Shown: one piece after another, positions 9,328 through 17,911 of the stretch | Numbering within the stretch: position 1 is the stretch's first letter | Layout: every line of letters begins with the position of its first letter | NCBI RefSeq assembly: GCF_029203305.1 | Contig: NC_089464.1 | Coordinates: 682,001 to 746,000, forward strand | Reading direction: 5' to 3' | DNA: 64,000 bases | From: Yamadazyma tenuis | Taxonomy: Eukaryota; Ascomycota; Pichiomycetes; Serinales; Debaryomycetaceae | Made by a program: the position numbers and the translations under genes | The notes under the pieces: model-generated | Told to the model about the DNA's origin: nothing | Database searches by the model: none | The model's input: only the letters and a program-made list of their open reading frames with translations

Positions 9328-11664
9328 TTAAGCCTTATTACTGGCCATCTTGTTTAATGCAGAACCATACTTGAACCATTCAATTTGTTCAGCGTTGAAG
9401 GTGTGAGATAATTCAGAGTCCCATGGTTCACTACCATCCTTTGGATAAACTCTAAGGTGGACGTTCTTACCTGGGGCCAATTCGTTCAATTCCAACAAGG
9501 AGATTTCATCTTCTGGTTGAATCTTGTCATAGTCAGCAGTGTCAATAAAGTTCAATGGCAATAAACCTTGCTTCTTCAAGTTAGTTTCGTGAATTCTGGC
9601 AAAAGACTTAGTAATAATGGCGAAAGCACCCAAGAATCTTGGTTCCAAAGCAGCGTGTTCTCTGGAAGAACCTTCACCAAAGTTTTCGTCACCAATAACA
9701 ACCCATTTCTTACCAGCATCTCTGTAATCAGCAGCAGTCTCTGGAATACCCTTGTAAACACCAGTGAAATGGTTCTTAACGTTGTTAATTTCACCATTTT
9801 CAGCATTAGTAGCACCAATCATGTAGTTGTTAGAAATGTTTTCCAAGTGACCTCTGTACTTCAACCAAGGACCAGCCATAGAAATATGATCAGTGGTGGT
9901 CTTACCAACGGCTTTAACCAAAATTGGTAATCTTTCAGCATCCTTTCCATCCCATGCCTTGAAAGGAGTCAATTTTTGCAATCTATCGGACTTTGGATCA
10001 ATGACAACTTGAACAGTAGATCTGTCAGATGGAGGAGCCTGGTAAGTATTAACACCCTTGTCGTAACCTCTTGGGGGTAAACCAACACCAACTGGTTCCT
10101 TCAACTTGAATTCATTTCCGTTAGCATCCTTCAAGGTGTCTTGAATTGGGTTGAAACCTAAATCACCAGCAATGGCGTAAGCAGTAACCATTTCTGGAGA
10201 AGCAACGAATGCGTGAGTAGCTGGGTTACCATCGTTTCTGGAAGTAAAGTTTCTGTTGAAAGAAGAAACAATGGTGTTCTTGTCACCCTTCTTGATGTCT
10301 CTTCTATCCCATTGACCAATACATGGACCACAAGCGTTAGCCATAACCACACCACCAAAATCTTCAAAGGTCTTCAATTGACCGTCTCTTTCAATAGTAG
10401 CTCTGACTTGTTCAGAACCTGGAGAAACAGTGTAAATAGACTTAGCCTTCAAACCGTGAGTAGCAGCATCCTTAATGATAGAAGCAGCTCTGGTCATATC
10501 TTCGTAAGAAGAGTTGGTACAAGAACCAATCAAACCAACTTTAACTTCCAAAGGCCATCCGTTGGCAATAGCAGTTTCCTTCATCTTAGAAATTGGAGTA
10601 GCCAAATCTGGGGTGAAAGGACCGTTCACGTGAGGTTCTAAAGTGTTCAAGTCGATTTCAATCACTTGATCGTATTCACAACCTTCGTCAGCCAGTAAGA
10701 AATCCTTTTTGTACAAGTCAGCAAAACTAGCAATGCTTGATCTACCGGTGGCATTCAAGTAATCAGCCATAGAGCTGTTGTATGGGAAAACAGAAGTAGT
10801 GGCACCAATTTCAGCACCCATATTACAGATAGTACCCATACCAGTACAAGAAAAGGTTTCCACACCGGAACCAAAGTATTCAACAATAGCACCAGTACCA
10901 CCCTTAACGGTAGTGATACCAGCCAATTTAAGGATAATATCCTTTGGAGAAGTCCAACCAGACATTCTACCGGTCAACTTAACACCAATAATCTTTGGAG
11001 CCTTCAATTCCCAAGCCAAACTAGCCATGACATCGACGGCATCAGCACCACCAACACCAATGGCCAATTGACCCAAACCACCAGCATTTGGGGTGTGAGA
11101 ATCGGTACCAATCAACAAAGCACCTGGGAAAGCATAGTTTTCCAAGACAATTTGATGGATAATACCAGAACCTGGTTTCCAGAAACCCAAGTTGTATTTG
11201 GCACAAGCCGAAGCCAAAAAGTCAAACACTTCCTTGTTCAAGTCGATGGCTCTTGCCAAATCCTTAACAGAACCAACTTGAGCTTGAATTAAATGGTCAC
11301 AGTGAACGGTCGATGGAGTGGCCACTTGGGGCATTCCAGCGGACATGAATTGTAAGATGGCCATCTGGGCGGTGGCATCTTGACAAGCAACTCTGTCAGG
11401 TCTCAATTTCAAGTAAGAAACCCCTCTTTCAATATCTTGTCCGTGAGGGTCATCTAAATGACCATATAACAACTTTTCAGCATAAGTCAAAGGTCTGTTC
11501 AATCTAGACTTGACGATGTTGACGTTTTCAAGGTGTTTTTTGTATTGGATAAATGAAAAATCTTCCAACAAGTTTTGGTTAACTTGGGAATCCCTGGTAA
11601 GGGATGCAGTTGCCAAGTTACGGGCTCCATTTAATCTAATGGATCTTTTAGTAGCAGACAACAT
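9328..11664 (-). CDS. ACO1: Mitochondrial aconitate hydratase
   Basis: Aconitase interconverts citrate and isocitrate in the TCA cycle and also supports mtDNA maintenance in yeast. The 778-aa product starts at an ATG with a basic, hydroxylated N-terminus typical of a matrix-targeting signal (first ~25 residues). The three cysteines that bind the 4Fe-4S cluster are in place: Cys382 in [10 protein letters not shown], and Cys445 and Cys448 in ACGPCIGQW. The C-terminal swivel domain shows the [14 protein letters not shown] active-site motif. Codon use is strongly biased, as expected for a highly expressed gene. It is transcribed divergently from MPC2, from a 757-bp shared upstream region that contains a CCAAT box. 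Confidence 0.99.
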   Translation of the reverse strand: MLSATKRSIRLNGARNLATASLTRDSQVNQNLLEDFSFIQYKKHLENVNIVKSRLNRPLTYAEKLLYGHLDDPHGQDIERGVSYLKLRPDRVACQDATAQMAILQFMSAGMPQVATPSTVHCDHLIQAQVGSVKDLARAIDLNKEVFDFLASACAKYNLGFWKPGSGIIHQIVLENYAFPGALLIGTDSHTPNAGGLGQLAIGVGGADAVDVMASLAWELKAPKIIGVKLTGRMSGWTSPKDIILKLAGITTVKGGTGAIVEYFGSGVETFSCTGMGTICNMGAEIGATTSVFPYNSSMADYLNATGRSSIASFADLYKKDFLLADEGCEYDQVIEIDLNTLEPHVNGPFTPDLATPISKMKETAIANGWPLEVKVGLIGSCTNSSYEDMTRAASIIKDAATHGLKAKSIYTVSPGSEQVRATIERDGQLKTFEDFGGVVMANACGPCIGQWDRRDIKKGDKNTIVSSFNRNFTSRNDGNPATHAFVASPEMVTAYAIAGDLGFNPIQDTLKDANGNEFKLKEPVGVGLPPRGYDKGVNTYQAPPSDRSTVQVVIDPKSDRLQKLTPFKAWDGKDAERLPILVKAVGKTTTDHISMAGPWLKYRGHLENISNNYMIGATNAENGEINNVKNHFTGVYKGIPETAADYRDAGKKWVVIGDENFGEGSSREHAALEPRFLGAFAIITKSFARIHETNLKKQGLLPLNFIDTADYDKIQPEDEISLLELNELAPGKNVHLRVYPKDGSEPWDSELSHTFNAEQIEWFKYGSALNKMASNKA

Positions 11665-12421
11665 TGTAATTCCAATTATTCCTTGAACTTCTAAAAGAAA
11701 AAACTAAAAAACTTGTAGTTGGTAAGAAAGGGAAGGGAAAATTTTTGCTTCACCAGGATTTAAAGGATCATAAATAATGGGAGTTGGATGGGAGACCAAA
11801 TACCTGTGTATAAGTCGAGTTTTGGGTTTCAGCCAATTAGGAGCGAAATAATACAAATGCATTACTTGGGGTGCCCTGACCGAGGCTACCCCCGGGTGTG
11901 CGCGAAAGGTATGCTGGTATAAATTAGAAAACCGTACGGGACAGACGGGTAATGGGCCGAAGATGCTCTTGTTAAAAGTGTGATAGATATCTTAGGTACG
12001 GTGTAGAGTACACTGCCCCCGGTAGATTTACGTGAATGCCCTAAACAAATAGCTCATATAATGTGTTTCTACAAGTAAGTGGTAGTCGATGACTGCGACC
12101 GGTGGAGCCCTCGAAAGTTGGTTTTTCATCTCCAGATTTCAAAACTCCTCATGTTTGTTAATCGTGTTTGAAATGGCTCTAATTGGTTTTGTTGATTTCG
12201 GACCCGACGCTCGCAGTTTTTGGTAAATGCGAGAAAACTCCGTAGGAGAATGTCGGTAACACGACCACTTGGTGCTCGCGCGACCACCACCCCCCTCGGT
12301 GAGACATTGCCCCAGTCCGACATTTATCCTAGTCCGAATGTCGTGAACTCCGTCAGCACCGCACTTTTAATGGATCGTTTTGTGCCGATACTTCAAACAC
12401 ATTTCATTATACTTAATTAAA
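11665..12421. other. ACO1-MPC2 divergent intergenic region, possible structured RNA
   Basis: This 757-bp gene-free interval serves as promoter for two mitochondrial-metabolism genes. It looks richer in GC than its flanks and contains several GC-rich inverted segments, for example a hairpin at 11868-11892 (GGGGT/ACCCC plus a GCC/GGC extension, 8-nt loop). CCAAT/ATTGG boxes lie at 11833 and 12182, and CCGAGG/CCTCGG hexamers at 11880 and 12294. I could not match the sequence to any yeast snRNA, snoRNA, SRP, RNase P or MRP RNA that I know. An unannotated RNA is possible but unproven. Confidence 0.45.
11833..11837 (+). promoter_or_regulatory. CCAAT box (Hap2/3/5-type)
   Basis: CCAAT lies about 170 bp upstream of the ACO1 start. 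In yeasts the Hap2/3/5 complex binds CCAAT to control respiratory genes, and ACO1 is a known target class. Assignment here is by motif and position only. Confidence 0.4.
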
Positions 12422-12823
12422 ATGGCAGCTGCTACAGGTTCGAAGTTTCAAAGATTCTTGCAGTCCGAAACCGGACCCAAGACCGTCCACTTCTGGGCTC
12501 CTGTTATGAAATGGTCCTTGGTGATTGCTGGGGCCAACGACATGCAAAGACCAGTAGAAAAATTATCTGGAACTCAACAAATTGCTCTTTTTTCTACTGG
12601 TGTTATTTGGACCAGATGGGCTGGTTTTGTCATCAAACCAAGAAACCCTCTCTTGGCTTCCGTGAACTTTTTCTTGGGGGGTGTGGCTGGTTATCAGTTG
12701 TACAGAATTATTAGTTATAGAAATGCTGCAGGTGATTCTCCTAAAGAAATTGTTAGTTACATCTTCAATGGAGAGCCTACCAAGAGGGAAATCCCCAGCC
12801 CTGAATTGGCTGCTGCCAATTGA
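12422..12823 (+). CDS. MPC2: Mitochondrial pyruvate carrier subunit Mpc2/Mpc3
   Basis: The 133-aa product belongs to the MPC family and matches yeast Mpc2/Mpc3 (formerly Fmp37/Fmp43). It carries the conserved blocks FWAPVMKW, RPVEKLSG, IWTRWAGFVIKPRN and LASVNFFLGGVAGYQL. Three short hydrophobic segments fit the inner-membrane carrier fold. With Mpc1 it forms the heterodimer that imports pyruvate into the matrix. The ATG at 12422 (MAAATGSKFQRF) is preferred over a non-ATG in-frame extension. The partner gene MPC1 is in the same window at 53.3 kb. It converges on the next gene with a 71-bp gap. Confidence 0.96.
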   Translation: MAAATGSKFQRFLQSETGPKTVHFWAPVMKWSLVIAGANDMQRPVEKLSGTQQIALFSTGVIWTRWAGFVIKPRNPLLASVNFFLGGVAGYQLYRIISYRNAAGDSPKEIVSYIFNGEPTKREIPSPELAAAN

Positions 12824-12894
12824 TGAATCCGATATATTTTGATAGTATTTAACATATTCATAATTTGTATGATATACACTTTGATAATAAAACA

Positions 12895-13863
12895 TTAGTC
12901 TACAATCATTTCATCTGGGTCTTCTGATGAGCGTGTGACATTCTGTTCCTCTATACCATGTTCATCTTCTACGTCTGGAGTTCCTTCGGTGTCTAGCGTT
13001 CCTTCGGTATCTAGCGTTTCCTCAATGCCGGGTGTTCCAAGTTCTTCGGGTTCAGAGTGCCTAGACTCATCATCTGAATCTTGTTCTCCAAGGCCATGCT
13101 CGGCATCTTCAATAGCTGGATCTGGTCCAGTTGGTTGCTCTAATTCGTCTATCGCTTCTTCTTCCTCTTCCTCGTCATCTTCGTCATCTTCGTACCCATC
13201 TTCAAGCTCTTTTTCCAATTGTCGTATCTCATTTACCTCTTTTATTATGTCGGGCAAACGCTTGTTCACAAACCCACTTAAAACATTGTTTCTACTAGTC
13301 CATTTCTGGGTGGCCGAGGTAAGTTCCTTTTTGATTTTCTTCAAGATATCGTGTTTGATCATCCTTTCTATTCTCAACTGGTACTCAATATTGACTAGTT
13401 TATCGAATATTTCCATATCTATCTTTGGCCTTTCCCCTCCGTCTAGAGAAAATACTTCACCTATCGACACTTCGGTCCGGCCCTTTATGTCGATATCCTT
13501 TAATAATTGTTCATCGAGTTTCTCGATCGCTAATATTGAAACAGATACACTGGGAAGCTTAACCTGAGCACGCTTTTGGTCATGCTCTTTCACCATATTC
13601 TCAATATCAAAATCAAGACGACTCATCTGTCCTAGTTTCTTGTTATAAGCAGAGATTTCGCTGTCGACAAACTGGTTCTTTTGTTCATTTTGCAAACTCT
13701 TGAAATCTCGATGGAATTTGGTAATTATGAACGAATCCACAATGAGCCCCTTTTGATGGGACCTATTGGACAACTCATCTAGAACAAGGTCAGCACTAGC
13801 CTTGCTTGTGCGAACTCTCTCAAGCCGCTGCTGGAAGCTTTCGTATGTAGTCTCTTCAATCAT
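12895..13863 (-). CDS. Acidic coiled-coil protein (possible THO-complex subunit)
   Basis: The open frame extends further upstream, but the first ATG is at 13863 (MIEETTYESFQQRL), giving 322 aa. The N-terminal two thirds (about 1-220) are charged and helical with coiled-coil character. The last third is extremely acidic: a DDEDDEEEEEE run followed by short LDTEGT repeats. This layout, helical body then acidic tail, resembles THO subunits such as Mft1/Thp2 or Thoc5/Thoc7 (mRNA export), but I see no diagnostic motif and the assignment is weak. It shares an 84-bp bidirectional promoter with CDC23. The acidic tail makes the opposite strand read as a long poly-Ser frame, which is not a gene. Confidence 0.8.
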   Translation of the reverse strand: MIEETTYESFQQRLERVRTSKASADLVLDELSNRSHQKGLIVDSFIITKFHRDFKSLQNEQKNQFVDSEISAYNKKLGQMSRLDFDIENMVKEHDQKRAQVKLPSVSVSILAIEKLDEQLLKDIDIKGRTEVSIGEVFSLDGGERPKIDMEIFDKLVNIEYQLRIERMIKHDILKKIKKELTSATQKWTSRNNVLSGFVNKRLPDIIKEVNEIRQLEKELEDGYEDDEDDEEEEEEAIDELEQPTGPDPAIEDAEHGLGEQDSDDESRHSEPEELGTPGIEETLDTEGTLDTEGTPDVEDEHGIEEQNVTRSSEDPDEMIVD

Positions 13864-13947
13864 TGTCTTCAGTCTGAAAATCTTCAGTCGCGAATTGTTT
13901 GGGTTTGGATTTGTATTTGTCTCCAGGAACACAGATATCTTCTTAGT

Positions 13948-15681
13948 ATGGAGACAGATGAGTCAATTGACCAGTTGAGGACTGATTTGTTAAAGGCTCA
14001 AATCACACTATCCAATATCAATCTCCTCCAAGCATCTAAGTGGTGTGCTGAAGCCATTAATGGGTTATCAAATGCATCAAATATCACTCAAATTCCTACA
14101 CTCGAATTTGATCCATATGACTTGCAAGATTATTCTAGGTTTATATTGGCAAAATCTTACTTTGATGTCAAGGAGTTTGATAGATGTGCTCACTCACTAG
14201 TGGGATGTAAGAGTGGGAATGCTGTTTTCTTGAAGTTATACTCAAAGATTCTTTCACTCGATAAAAAGATGGCTGAAGAAAATGATGGATCAGTCAATTT
14301 ATTTCATGTCCCAGATGAAGCTGATCCTAATCAAAACAACCATAGAACACAAGGAAATATAATAGGTGGACAAGCCAACAGTAAGGATTTGAATTCAAAG
14401 TTGTCAAAAATTATCCAGGAGATAGAGAGTTTCAACTCATCCAGTAACCCAAACCACTTTTTATACTATTTACTAGGAATAATTTACAACAAAAAGAGGA
14501 ACTACAAGTTGGCTCAACGAAATTTGTTAGCGGCCCTAAAGTTGTTCCCATATAATTGGTCTTGCTGGCAAGAGTTGATCAATTCAATAATAGATTTTGA
14601 TGAAGCTATGGAGTTGCTCAATAAGGTCAAAAGTTCAAAGTCGTCTTTAAACCCAAGTATAATGTTCAACTTCTTCGAAGTGGTGTTATTACAAGAATTC
14701 TATCAGCAATCAGTCGATGTCAATCAAACTCTTGAAAAATTATTAAGCATATTTCCAAACTTCAATTTCTTGAAGATTCAAAAGTTTTTAATATGTTATC
14801 ATTCTTTGGATTACTATCAAGCGGAGCTGATTTTTGATCAGATTCTTGAAGATGATCCCTTACGGATTGATGATTTGGACACTTACTCCAACATGTTATA
14901 TGTTATGGAAAAGAAATCAAAACTATCATTTTTGGCCCAATATTCGTCTAACATTGATAAGTTCAAACCAGAAACCTGCTGTATTATCGCCAACTATCAT
15001 TCTATGAAAGGTGAACATGAAAAGGCTATCATGTATTACAAAAGAGCATTGATATTAAATAAAAACAGTCTAAGTGCTTGGACTTTGATGGGTCATGAGT
15101 TTGTTGAACTTAAGAATAGTCACGCAGCTATTGAAAGTTATAGAAGAGCTGTGGATATTAATCCCAAAGATTTCAGAGCCTGGTACGGGTTGGGACAAGC
15201 ATACGAAGTTCTAGATATGCATTTGTACTCCTTGTACTATTATCAAAGAGCCACAAATTTGCAACCAACTGACAAGAGAATGTGGCAAGCAATTGGAAAC
15301 TGTTACGAAAAGATAGGGAAGTTTGATGAATCATTGAAATCTTTCAAAAAGGCGTTAAGCATTGATAATACCAATAAACCACAAGAAAGTCATGGAAGCT
15401 ATGATCCTTACATTTGCTATAAACTTGCCAGCATTTACGAGAAGATTGCTTCTGTAAAAGAGTGTTATAAGTACATGAAGCTATGTTTTGACCAAGAGCT
15501 TGACTGGGGAATCACCGATGAAACATCCAAAGCGAGATTGTGGTTAGCTCGCTATGCGCTAGAGTTGAAGAAATACGAGGAAGCATATGAATTAACCAAG
15601 GATTTGAATCATAATAATGCCCATGATATTGAAGAAGCTAGAGCCATTGCTAGAGAAGCAAGAAACAGAATGAACAAATAA
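13948..15681 (+). CDS. CDC23: Anaphase-promoting complex subunit Cdc23/Apc8
   Basis: Cdc23 is a TPR subunit of the APC/C ubiquitin ligase that scaffolds Cdc16/Cdc27 and contacts co-activators at mitosis. The 577-aa product has an N-terminal Apc8 domain (about 1-200) followed by tandem TPRs. The latter include the strongly conserved AWTLMGHEFVELKN and RAWYGLGQAYEVLDMHLYSLYYY blocks. A CTG codon at 14827-14829 falls in the AE-x-IFDQIL segment at a position that is Ser in human CDC23 (ALSIFNEL), which supports CUG-Ser decoding. The start is the ATG at 13948, 84 bp from the divergent neighbour. It converges on LCB1 with 152 bp between stops. Confidence 0.97.
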   Translation: METDESIDQLRTDLLKAQITLSNINLLQASKWCAEAINGLSNASNITQIPTLEFDPYDLQDYSRFILAKSYFDVKEFDRCAHSLVGCKSGNAVFLKLYSKILSLDKKMAEENDGSVNLFHVPDEADPNQNNHRTQGNIIGGQANSKDLNSKLSKIIQEIESFNSSSNPNHFLYYLLGIIYNKKRNYKLAQRNLLAALKLFPYNWSCWQELINSIIDFDEAMELLNKVKSSKSSLNPSIMFNFFEVVLLQEFYQQSVDVNQTLEKLLSIFPNFNFLKIQKFLICYHSLDYYQAELIFDQILEDDPLRIDDLDTYSNMLYVMEKKSKLSFLAQYSSNIDKFKPETCCIIANYHSMKGEHEKAIMYYKRALILNKNSLSAWTLMGHEFVELKNSHAAIESYRRAVDINPKDFRAWYGLGQAYEVLDMHLYSLYYYQRATNLQPTDKRMWQAIGNCYEKIGKFDESLKSFKKALSIDNTNKPQESHGSYDPYICYKLASIYEKIASVKECYKYMKLCFDQELDWGITDETSKARLWLARYALELKKYEEAYELTKDLNHNNAHDIEEARAIAREARNRMNK

Positions 15682-15833
15682 TCAAATAACCATAGAACAA
15701 GAGTGTATTAAAGTATTAGGGTTGATTAGATTAGAGATTATTAAATAAAATAAGATAAAATAGAATGATCCCAAGAATCTTAGCTCTGATCAAGTATAAG
15801 CTTGGGATATGTGATATGGGTATGTAGTGAAGA

Positions 15834-17576
15834 TCAGTAAACCTTCATCTCGGACGTTAAGGTGTCCAAACTGGATTCTCTATTGATTGAACCACAAACA
15901 GTGTTGACGGCGCCATTAATAGTTCTTATCAACAAGCTTAGGTCTTCAATGGAAACTCCTGTATTGGCATAAACCATCAACCTTGGTTTGGCAACAGGAA
16001 GATGTTCATGCACCAAAAGATTTTTGGACCTTGAGATGAGAATATTAGAACTTGCCAACACTTGATCGACTATCTTTTGCAAGATAAAGTTTTCTAAATT
16101 GTATTTTTCATCAAAAGGGTTGTTATATTTAGATCTCCTAGCAGTCGTCAAAAAGCTAGTGTTTCCATAAAATTCAGGGAGATTTATGGCTTCTCTGAAA
16201 GGTCCCTTTAAGCTCAATTGGATAACCGGGGAGTTGATGTTTGAAATAACCTCAACAAAATTAGAATCTTTGATGGCAGAAGAGATCCCCTCGTGAAGAA
16301 ATTTGGTGTTTTCATGTAATTTGGAAATTAAAATAGATTTTCCATTTGAGTTTAACTTTTTGATTTCTTTAATTGCTTGACAAGCAACTTTAGCACAATA
16401 AGGGGGTAAAGAGGCACTGAAAACATAAGCTAAAGAAGATAATCTTTGATGATGGACCATTGGACTTGCACCAACACAAAATCCACCCGAACTTGCTAAA
16501 GAGTTGGCCAAGGTTCCCACAGTGATGGAGACGTCAGACCTAGGAATGCCAAAATATTCAGTGATACCTCTTCCAGTGTTACCTAAAACCCCAATAGAAT
16601 TAGACTCATCCAAAAATAACCTGTACTTGTACTTCTTTCTTAATTCAACCACCTTAGGTAAGTCCAACAAAGAGCCACCATTGCTGAAGATTGCCTCAGT
16701 GACAATGAATCTTCTTTTAAGTGGTTTTTGTTTGTCTAAAGTAGGAGTGATCTCTTTCAATAAGTTCTCCAAGTGCTTCATATCATTGTGGTGGTACCAT
16801 TCGATTTCACAACGACTAACAACCAAAGCCTTTTGAATAGCAATATTGACACCTGTATCAACCACACAAACGTCACCTCTTTTAACAAAAGCCGGTAATA
16901 CTGAACTTGGAGTCACAAAGTCTTGACCATATAAAATGGAGTTCTCTCCATGCAAGTAATCAGTCAAGTCTTCTTCCAATCTGACATGGAAATCTTGAGT
17001 ACCGTAGAAGTTTGGTGCAGAGCAGGCACCGACACCGCTATAGTTAATGACACTCTTAGCGATAGTTTTGAGTTCTTCACTCTCATTCAAATTCAAAAAG
17101 TCATTGCTAGCCAAGTTCACAACATCCTTAGCCTTGTTCAAGTTTTCCAATTGTATACGAGCACCATTGTGGCCCTTAACCACAGGAAGTGATTTCATTT
17201 GCCACTTCTCAATAGGAGTGACTTCATCAACGATTTCAACAGGATTCCATTCATCAATCAATTCATCGATCTCACGCTTAGACAAGGTGACCAAGTCACT
17301 CTTGTTTTCCTTTCTTCTGGAATTAAAGAAGTAGTAAACCCCAAAGAGAAATAGTGCCAATTCAAAGAGCGATCTGACGGGATCATCTTTGTAGGAAGCC
17401 TTGATGTACCATAATAACCAATCTCCACCTGGAACTTTACCCAAGTAGTTCAAGTAGTGAACAAAGGTATCAGCCAAGGTATTGCTAAGACTCTCGAGCG
17501 TCGGAGGTAAAGTTGTGGTTTGGATTGTGGTGGTAGTTTTTGTGGTGGTAAAAGTGAATTCACTTTCAGGAGACAT
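15834..17576 (-). CDS. LCB1: Serine palmitoyltransferase subunit 1
   Basis: Lcb1 with Lcb2 condenses serine and palmitoyl-CoA at the ER membrane, the first step of sphingolipid synthesis. The 580-aa product has one clear transmembrane segment at about residues 68-86 and an alpha-oxoamine-synthase fold with the block GVGACSAPNFYGTQDFH. As in other Lcb1 subunits the PLP lysine of the catalytic partner is missing; the equivalent region reads ITVGTLANSLASSGGF. The cysteine in GVGAC corresponds to the one mutated in human SPTLC1 neuropathy. The start is an ATG followed by a Thr-rich luminal tail. Confidence 0.97.
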   Translation of the reverse strand: MSPESEFTFTTTKTTTTIQTTTLPPTLESLSNTLADTFVHYLNYLGKVPGGDWLLWYIKASYKDDPVRSLFELALFLFGVYYFFNSRRKENKSDLVTLSKREIDELIDEWNPVEIVDEVTPIEKWQMKSLPVVKGHNGARIQLENLNKAKDVVNLASNDFLNLNESEELKTIAKSVINYSGVGACSAPNFYGTQDFHVRLEEDLTDYLHGENSILYGQDFVTPSSVLPAFVKRGDVCVVDTGVNIAIQKALVVSRCEIEWYHHNDMKHLENLLKEITPTLDKQKPLKRRFIVTEAIFSNGGSLLDLPKVVELRKKYKYRLFLDESNSIGVLGNTGRGITEYFGIPRSDVSITVGTLANSLASSGGFCVGASPMVHHQRLSSLAYVFSASLPPYCAKVACQAIKEIKKLNSNGKSILISKLHENTKFLHEGISSAIKDSNFVEVISNINSPVIQLSLKGPFREAINLPEFYGNTSFLTTARRSKYNNPFDEKYNLENFILQKIVDQVLASSNILISRSKNLLVHEHLPVAKPRLMVYANTGVSIEDLSLLIRTINGAVNTVCGSINRESSLDTLTSEMKVY

Positions 17577-17911
17577 GTTTCAGGTGCTTGAATCGATAAC
17601 AATAATAGGGGTTCGGAACGTCAACTAATATGACAATAGTTCAATCAAAGTATGAGAGTATGCCCAGAATTATTGGGATGGATACTGTGAATTAATGAAT
17701 GTATGCCAATAATGAGGACTATTACAAATGGAGGGGGTTAACTTTTTTCCGTCGGTAAATAATATGATCAAGAAACTGTTAGGCCAGTAAAAATTTTTAG
17801 AAGTCAAGGCTTGTGCGCGTTTTTCTCACATTGTTTTCACATCAATAGTCAGAGGTTCGCGCATAATTCATGTATTGAGACAACTTTATTATATACCGGC
17901 AACAATTGCGC
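17577..17911. other. LCB1 upstream region
   Basis: These 335 bp lie between the LCB1 start and the stop of the Asi-like gene on the same strand. They hold the LCB1 promoter and the Asi-like 3' end. No RNA gene or repeat was recognised. Confidence 0.5.

Noticed and set aside
11784..11797. TTGGATGGGAGACC, identical to the box C region of many 5S rRNA genes
   Set aside because: Only 14 nt match. The sequence before and after does not resemble a 5S rRNA, and yeast 5S genes differ at this box. Treated as chance.
12935..13567. Plus-strand poly-Ser frame of 210 codons
   Set aside because: It is the complement of the acidic Asp/Glu tail of the gene at 12895-13863.
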